DNA from: JBCDBY01 sp039182715 | GTDB taxonomy: Bacteria > Planctomycetota > PLA2 | Direction: 5' to 3' | Length of the DNA stretch: 10,574 bases | Assembly (NCBI GenBank): GCA_039182715.1 | Contig: JBCDBY010000153.1 | Location: forward strand, 1 to 10,574 | Part shown: positions 6,368-10,574 of the stretch, piece after piece | Layout of the letters: the number at the start of each line of letters is the position of its first letter | Position numbering within the stretch: the stretch's first letter is position 1 | The notes under the pieces: generated by a model | Databases searched by the model: none | Told to the model about the DNA's origin: nothing | Seen by the model: the letters and a program-made list of their open reading frames with translations, nothing else | Program-made: the position numbers and the translations under genes

Positions 6368-6516
6368 CCCGCGATGCGTGGCGTCCTGAGAGCCGCTCTC
6401 CGCAGGCAGTCCATGGTGGGCCAACAGCCCTCCGCGACCTCAGCGGATCCTCAGCGCCTCAGCGCGAAACCGAACTGGCCGGAGTCTCAGGACCCCCGGC
6501 CCAGCCCGACTACCGC
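6368..6516 (+). repeat. Direct repeat, copy 2 (about 149 bp)
   Basis: This is the second copy, in the same orientation, 278 bp downstream of the first. The perfectly shared 22-base block is at 6448-6469. The copy ends one base before the stop codon of the minus-strand lipoprotein gene. A GAGAG-CCG-CTCTC stem near 6388-6400 occurs only in this copy. The pattern suggests an interspersed non-coding repeat family rather than a coding duplication. Confidence 0.8.
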
Positions 6517-6517
6517 T

Positions 6518-7180
6518 CTACTGCGGATCCACGAAGTCGACGTTTACCGGCGTCGTGAAATCCCGCACGAACGGCGCCGCGTTCCCGCCGGGGAAGCGGT
6601 CGATCTCCGCGAAGACGCTGAACACGCTCCGGCCGTCATCGTTCTCCGTCGCGAACTGGAAGAGGTCGAGCGGGATCTTGAGATAGAAGAACCCATCCAT
6701 CGGATCGTCCAGCTGCTGCGTCACCTCGATGGCGGACTCGATGGCCTGCTGGACGCCCTGCGTCGTGTTGCGCCGGATCAGCGCCTGCCCGGTGGTGTCG
6801 AGCGAGGGATCGCCGAGGTTGCGCAGGATGATCGTCGTGTTCGGCACACCGCGCCAGGTGACCGACTGGATCCAGACGCTGTAGACGTCGTTGTCCCAGC
6901 AGAAGCCCAACTCGTCCTTGATGCGGAAGACCAGCTCCGTGTCGGTCCGGTAGGCGCTGAACTCCTCGATGCGTCCGCAGATGGCGAACGGGCCGGCACC
7001 TTCGCCGGGGCCGGCGATCAGCGTCCCGTCGACGGTCGCGAAGGTGTCGATCTGCACCGTCGCCGAGAGCGTGTTGGTCTGAATGATGATCGGCGGCTCG
7101 ATGTCGTCGCGGTCGCCGCCGCCGCACGCCGTCAGAGCAATCAGAAGGGCGCAGCTGAGGTGTTTGGCAAGGTGTCGCAT
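6518..7180 (-). CDS. Small secreted lipoprotein, function unknown
   Basis: This is a 220-residue protein. Its signal peptide MRHLAKHLSCALLIALTAC ends in a lipobox (L16-T-A-C19), so Cys19 should be lipidated. Glycine follows at +2, with no Asp retention signal for the inner membrane, which suggests the outer membrane or surface. The mature part begins GGGDRDDIEPP and is rich in beta-type alternating segments (ATVQIDTFATVDGTLIA, TELVFRIKDE, YSVWIQSVTW, FFYLKIPLDLFQF). This points to a beta-sandwich-like fold. Two mature cysteines (68 and 94) could form a disulfide. I do not recognise the family. The start is supported by GAGGGG (7192-7187) 6 nt before the ATG. It is transcribed away from the giant FG-GAP lipoprotein, sharing a 94-bp control region, so related envelope roles are plausible. 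Confidence 0.82.
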   Translation of the reverse strand: MRHLAKHLSCALLIALTACGGGDRDDIEPPIIIQTNTLSATVQIDTFATVDGTLIAGPGEGAGPFAICGRIEEFSAYRTDTELVFRIKDELGFCWDNDVYSVWIQSVTWRGVPNTTIILRNLGDPSLDTTGQALIRRNTTQGVQQAIESAIEVTQQLDDPMDGFFYLKIPLDLFQFATENDDGRSVFSVFAEIDRFPGGNAAPFVRDFTTPVNVDFVDPQ

Positions 7181-7274
7181 GGCAAGCCCCTCAGGATAGC
7201 CGCTTCGGTCACGCTCTCGTCATTCACGACCGCTGTATTTGGTACATACAAGGCGTGGTGGACGGAGGTATGAA
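7181..7274. promoter_or_regulatory. 94-bp divergent control region of the two lipoprotein genes
   Basis: An AT-rich island (7235-7252) stands out in otherwise GC-rich sequence. For the plus strand, TTCACG (7223-7228) and TACAAG (7247-7252) with an 18-bp spacer give a weak sigma70-type match (4/6 each). That would yield a leader of roughly 15 nt for the FG-GAP gene. No clear pair is seen for the minus strand. Ribosome sites for both genes lie at the two ends. Confidence 0.4.
7264..7268 (+). promoter_or_regulatory. Ribosome binding site deciding the FG-GAP gene start
   Basis: GGAGG lies 6 nt before ATG 7275 but only 1 nt before the overlapping ATG 7270. The latter opens just 11 codons before a TAA. 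The spacing therefore selects ATG 7275, which also gives a proper lipoprotein signal peptide. Confidence 0.8.
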
Positions 7275-10200
7275 ATGGCGCATGCACGGCTGCGATCGCT
7301 CGTAATTCTTTTGATCCTCGGGGCGTGCGGGGGCGGCGGCGCCTCCGAGCTGGAGCGCTACACGACCCGCGCGATCCAGAGTCCCAGTCCGGGCGAAGGG
7401 TTCGCGCAAGCGGTCTCGCTGGGGGGCGGCGTGGTGGCCGTGGCCAGTCCGCGCGACCTGCGCGGGACCGGGTCCGTCCACTTTTTCGATCAGGAGAGCG
7501 GCTTCCATCGGGCACGTCTCTCCAGCCCCTTGCCGCGCGCGTCCGGTCGCTTCGGCTGCGTGCTCGACGGCGACGCGACGCGCCGGCTGGTCGGCGCCGA
7601 CGGGGAGCGTCGCGCCTATCTCTTCGATCGCGCCACGCGCGAGCGGCGTGCGACCTTCGAGAGCCTCGAAGCGGGCTTCGGCCGACTGGTCGCGCTCGAC
7701 GGCGACCACGTCTGGGTCGCGAGCGATCGATCGGTGCAACGCTTCGACGCGACGGGTGGGGCGGCGACCTACCGCCTCGAGATCGCCGGCGCCACCGACC
7801 TCGCAGCGGACGACGGACGCGCCCTCGTCGGCCAGGCAAGCGCCGCACGGCTCGTCGATGGCGACGACGTCGTGGTCCTGCCGCGTCCCGCGCGCGTCGT
7901 TGCGCTGGAAGGCACGCGCGCTGCGACGGCGGGCGGCGGCTGCGTCTACGGCTTCGACGTGACGACCGGTGCGGAACGCTTCGAAGCGTGCGGCCCGGCG
8001 TCGTACGGTGTGCGCATCGCGTTCGCCGGTCCTCACCTGCTCGTCGCCTGGACCAACGAGCGCGGGCAGGGGCTCGTCGACATGCTCGGCTGGGACGGCG
8101 GCGCGCGCGAGAACACGCTGACGCCCGCCGCGTCGGCTTCGGCGCTGGCGGTCGACGGAGGCATCGCGCTCATCGGCGTTGCGCAGCGCTCGCTCGCGCA
8201 GACCGTGAACTGCACGACGGGCGAATTCCTGGTGCAGTACGCGAGCCCGAACGCGACCAAGGGCGGCCACTTCGGTCAGTCGGTCGGCCTCATCGGGCAG
8301 CTGCTGGCCATCGGTGCGCCCGGCGAAGGCAGCGGCGACGGCCGCGTGCACCTGCTCAACGAGGACGGGTCGCTCGCGCGCACGCTGCAGCCGCCGGCCG
8401 CCGGCGAGTTCGGCAACTTCGGACAGGTGCTGCTTCCGTTCGGCAGCCTGCTCGCCGTCAGCGCACCGCGCGCCGGTACCAACGCGGACGGCCGCGTCTA
8501 CCTCATCGAGCCGTCCGACGGCACGATCGTGCGCACGTTGCAGAGCCCGCAGGCCTTCACGGACGGCGAGTTCGGCGCGGCTCTGAGCGGCGCAGGGGAG
8601 GTCACGCTGGTCATCGGTGCGCCCGGCGAGGGTGCCATCAGCTCGCCACCGGGCGTGGTTCACCTCTACAACTCTTCCGGCGACTCCTTCACGGCCCGCG
8701 TGCCGAACCCGGACGACCAGCTCAACGCGCGCTTCGGCCACGCGCTGGCCGGGCTGCCCAACGGCAACGTCCTCGTCGGCGCGCCGGGCGCGCAGGACGT
8801 GCAGGGCGCGCCGACCGGCAAGGCGTACCTGATCGACCCCTTCGCGACGGGCTTTCTCTCCGCGGAGTACGAGAGCCCCAATCCGGAGCCGGACGGACGC
8901 TTCGGCCACAGCGTCGCGGCGGACGGTCAGTACTTCTACATCGGCGCCCCGCGCGAGGACGTCAACCAGGACGTCGACGCCGGTCGCGTCTATCAGTTCC
9001 TGCGCGAAACCGACGAGCTCGAGAACACGATCCTCTCGCCCGACCAGGAGGCGGGCGGCTTCTTCGGCGAGTCCCTGTCGCGGTCGGGTTCGCGGCTCGC
9101 GGTGGGCGCGCCGGGGGAACCGGCCGACCCGGCATCCGGGCTCCTTCCGCCGCTGCCGCAGCAGCCGCCGGCCGAGGGGCTGGTGCACGTCTTCGATCTG
9201 GACACGCTCTTCCGCGACCAGCGCTACGAGAACCAGCAGCCCACGCCGGAGGCGGGGCGATTCGGCCAGTCGGTCTTCCTTCTTCCGGGCATGCTGCTGG
9301 TCGGGGCGCCGAGCGAAGGCGAAGAGGAGGGGCGCGCGTACAAGTTCGATCTGGCGCTGCGCCAGGCGCTGGAGAGCCCGAACGTGCAGGATCTCGGCAC
9401 CTTCGGTTTCGCCTGCGCGAAGTACGACGACAACCGCCTGCTCTTCACGGCGCTTGCCGAGAACCAGGGAGCCGGTCGCGTCTATCTCTACAACGCCAAT
9501 ACCGGCATCTACGAGCTGACGATCGACAACCCGTCGCAGGGGCAGGGGTCGTTCGGGACGTCCGTGACCGCATGGAACGGCACCATCGCCGTCGGCGTGC
9601 CCGATGCGGACAACGGCGTGGGGCAGGTGCTGCTCTTCGATGCGCAGGGCAATCCGCTCACACCGATTTCGAACCCCGACCGCGCCGGCCAGCAGTTCGG
9701 TGAGTCGTTGGCGGTTGACGGCAACGGAAACCTCGTGGTCGGTGCGCCCGGCGACGTCGACTTCTCCGGCGCCGTGCACGTCTTCGATTCCGCGGGCGCG
9801 CTCGTGCGCACGATTCCCGCGGTGGCCAACATGGAGGCGGGCGAGTTCGGCACGAAGGTCTTCGCGATCGGCGACGCCATTGCGGTGCAGGCACCGTTGG
9901 AGGCGCAGTCCGCCGGCCGCGTGCACGTGTTCGGCAACGACGGCACGTTCCTCTACTCGCTCGACAATCCCGTGAGCAATACCGACTCGCTGTTCGGGCA
10001 GGCGGTGATCCTCTACAACGACCAGCTCTACGTCGGCGAACCCGGCAGCGAGCAGACCATCGGCAACGTGCACATCTTCGATCCGGAGGATGGCTCGTTC
10101 GACCGCACCATCGAGAGTCCGCTCGGATTCGCGACGGCGACCTTCGGCTTCTCCTTCGCGCAGGTCAACGACGCGCTGGCGGTGGGCTGCCCGTTCGCCG

Positions 10201-10574
10201 GCGGCGGCCGCGTGGCGATCATCGACGGCAGTGACGAGGTCCTCGATCTGCTCTTCACCGGCAACCCGAAGACGAACGGATCGTACGGCTGGTGTGTCGT
10301 CGAGCTGCAGGGGCGCGTGGTCGCCACCGCGCCGTTCGAGGATGTCAACCCGACGACCGCGGGCCGCGCGTACATCACCGCGACGAGTGCGCAGGGCGGC
10401 GGACAGCAGCCGCCGCCGGACGACGAGGGCGTCTTCGAGAGCCCGACGCCGACCGAGAGCGGTGGTTTCGGGCAGACGGTCACCTTCTCCGCGACGAACG
10501 CGGTGATCGGAGCGCCGAACGAGGGCAACGACGCGGGCGTCGTCCACGTCCTCTCGAGCGCGACGGGTGCGCTG
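7275..10574 (+). CDS. Giant FG-GAP repeat beta-propeller lipoprotein (3' end beyond window)
   Basis: The frame is open for 1,100 codons to the window edge. The signal peptide MAHARLRSLVILLILGAC ends in a lipobox (L15-G-A-C18), then GGGG, predicting an outer-membrane or surface lipoprotein. From residue 333 there are 15 clear FG-GAP blades of the form FG-S-A...GAPGE...GRVYLFD. Their FG (one is YG) positions are 333, 382, 433, 487, 543, 597, 663, 710, 760, 808, 858, 907, 957, 1004 and 1065, a mean spacing of about 52. Residues 40-330 hold looser blades (FA at 43, FG at 93 and 135, YG at 244, and others without the motif), about seven in all. FG-GAP units build integrin-alpha-like propellers that bind proteins or glycans. 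I see no clear DxDxDG calcium loop. Proline-rich linkers occur at about 620-635 and 1044-1050. The start is set by GGAGG 6 nt upstream. The binding partner is unknown. The antisense frame on the minus strand is a shadow. Confidence 0.92.
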   Translation, partial: MAHARLRSLVILLILGACGGGGASELERYTTRAIQSPSPGEGFAQAVSLGGGVVAVASPRDLRGTGSVHFFDQESGFHRARLSSPLPRASGRFGCVLDGDATRRLVGADGERRAYLFDRATRERRATFESLEAGFGRLVALDGDHVWVASDRSVQRFDATGGAATYRLEIAGATDLAADDGRALVGQASAARLVDGDDVVVLPRPARVVALEGTRAATAGGGCVYGFDVTTGAERFEACGPASYGVRIAFAGPHLLVAWTNERGQGLVDMLGWDGGARENTLTPAASASALAVDGGIALIGVAQRSLAQTVNCTTGEFLVQYASPNATKGGHFGQSVGLIGQLLAIGAPGEGSGDGRVHLLNEDGSLARTLQPPAAGEFGNFGQVLLPFGSLLAVSAPRAGTNADGRVYLIEPSDGTIVRTLQSPQAFTDGEFGAALSGAGEVTLVIGAPGEGAISSPPGVVHLYNSSGDSFTARVPNPDDQLNARFGHALAGLPNGNVLVGAPGAQDVQGAPTGKAYLIDPFATGFLSAEYESPNPEPDGRFGHSVAADGQYFYIGAPREDVNQDVDAGRVYQFLRETDELENTILSPDQEAGGFFGESLSRSGSRLAVGAPGEPADPASGLLPPLPQQPPAEGLVHVFDLDTLFRDQRYENQQPTPEAGRFGQSVFLLPGMLLVGAPSEGEEEGRAYKFDLALRQALESPNVQDLGTFGFACAKYDDNRLLFTALAENQGAGRVYLYNANTGIYELTIDNPSQGQGSFGTSVTAWNGTIAVGVPDADNGVGQVLLFDAQGNPLTPISNPDRAGQQFGESLAVDGNGNLVVGAPGDVDFSGAVHVFDSAGALVRTIPAVANMEAGEFGTKVFAIGDAIAVQAPLEAQSAGRVHVFGNDGTFLYSLDNPVSNTDSLFGQAVILYNDQLYVGEPGSEQTIGNVHIFDPEDGSFDRTIESPLGFATATFGFSFAQVNDALAVGCPFAGGGRVAIIDGSDEVLDLLFTGNPKTNGSYGWCVVELQGRVVATAPFEDVNPTTAGRAYITATSAQGGGQQPPPDDEGVFESPTPTESGGFGQTVTFSATNAVIGAPNEGNDAGVVHVLSSATGAL

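Larger units (their letters stand above)
6046..6517. other. Non-coding repeat-rich gap between convergent genes
   Basis: These 472 bases separate the SET gene (plus) from the small lipoprotein gene (minus), which converge. They begin with short CAGCC/AGCAGCC iterations (about 6046-6066), followed by two direct repeat copies with a pair of stem-loops between them. Open frames here are short or frame-ambiguous, and arginine/serine/proline-rich in several frames at once, as expected of GC-rich non-coding DNA. I found no RNA gene that I recognise. Confidence 0.7.

Noticed and set aside
6233..6424. Small basic minus-strand frame ending VAGRVRVGGR
   Set aside because: It begins with TTG, has no suitable ribosome site and overlaps the repeat and stem-loops. 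An AGGAGG nearby is only 1 nt from an ATG.
6090..6516. CRISPR-like or integron attC arrangement of the direct repeats
   Set aside because: There are only two copies, each far longer than a CRISPR repeat. I find no RYYYAAC/GTTRRRY core pair and no cas or integrase gene nearby.
6071..7273. 400-codon plus-strand frame across the repeats and the small lipoprotein gene
   Set aside because: Its first part lies in non-coding repeats that read similarly in several frames, and the rest is antisense to a gene with a lipobox and ribosome site.
7224..10547. 1,107-codon open frame on the minus strand
   Set aside because: It is antisense to the FG-GAP gene. Its product is a low-complexity Arg/Ala/Glu/Val-rich string without domains, while the plus-strand frame has a ribosome site, a signal peptide and repeated FG-GAP motifs. 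Such antisense openness is expected with G/C at third positions.

Overview
This window comes from a high-GC bacterial chromosome. Codon third positions are strongly G/C, start sites carry Shine-Dalgarno motifs, and two proteins carry lipoprotein signal peptides, which fits a diderm organism. The membrane-anchored prenyltransferase/squalene-oxidase-type protein with a C-terminal YYWYYGT...GG..W..WN signature, next to Cache-HAMP-SpoIIE phosphatases and FG-GAP lipoproteins, is a combination I associate with Planctomycetota. A myxobacteria-like lineage is also possible. This placement is inference; no rRNA or ribosomal protein gene is present to settle it.

Layout. Positions 1-169 are a short, AT-richer intergenic stretch with an imperfect 14-bp inverted repeat at the left edge. 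Positions 170-3930 (minus strand) hold two tandem paralogous receptor phosphatases (transmembrane, Cache sensor, transmembrane, HAMP, SpoIIE/PP2C). They overlap by an ATGA and are probably translationally coupled. Across a 78-bp divergent gap, positions 4009-5529 (plus strand) encode a membrane-anchored alpha/alpha-toroid protein of the terpene cyclase-like fold. A 180-bp gap at 5530-5709 contains a 17-bp long-range inverted repeat and a second, 15-bp hairpin that runs into the start codon of the next gene. That gene, at 5710-6045 (plus), is a minimal stand-alone SET-domain methyltransferase.

Positions 6046-6517 are non-coding. They hold two direct copies of a roughly 150-bp repeat (about 85% identical by eye), with two back-to-back stem-loops between the copies. 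Positions 6518-7180 (minus) encode a small lipoprotein of unknown function. Divergently from it, 7275-10574 (plus, running off the window) encodes a very large FG-GAP beta-propeller lipoprotein: 1,100 codons in view with no stop, and at least 15 clear blades. Because this frame has no stop in the window it is easily missed, and a long antisense frame on the minus strand can be mistaken for the gene.

How the genes may relate. The two phosphatases look like input modules of a partner-switching pathway in which SpoIIE-type PP2C enzymes dephosphorylate STAS-domain anti-anti-sigma proteins. No STAS or anti-sigma kinase gene is visible here, so the partner lies elsewhere. The toroid protein shares the phosphatases' upstream region and may be co-regulated. 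The SET gene is bracketed by repeats and hairpins and looks like a small accessory islet. The two lipoprotein genes share a 94-bp divergent control region and probably act at the cell envelope. I found no CRISPR array, tRNA, rRNA, transposase or integrase.
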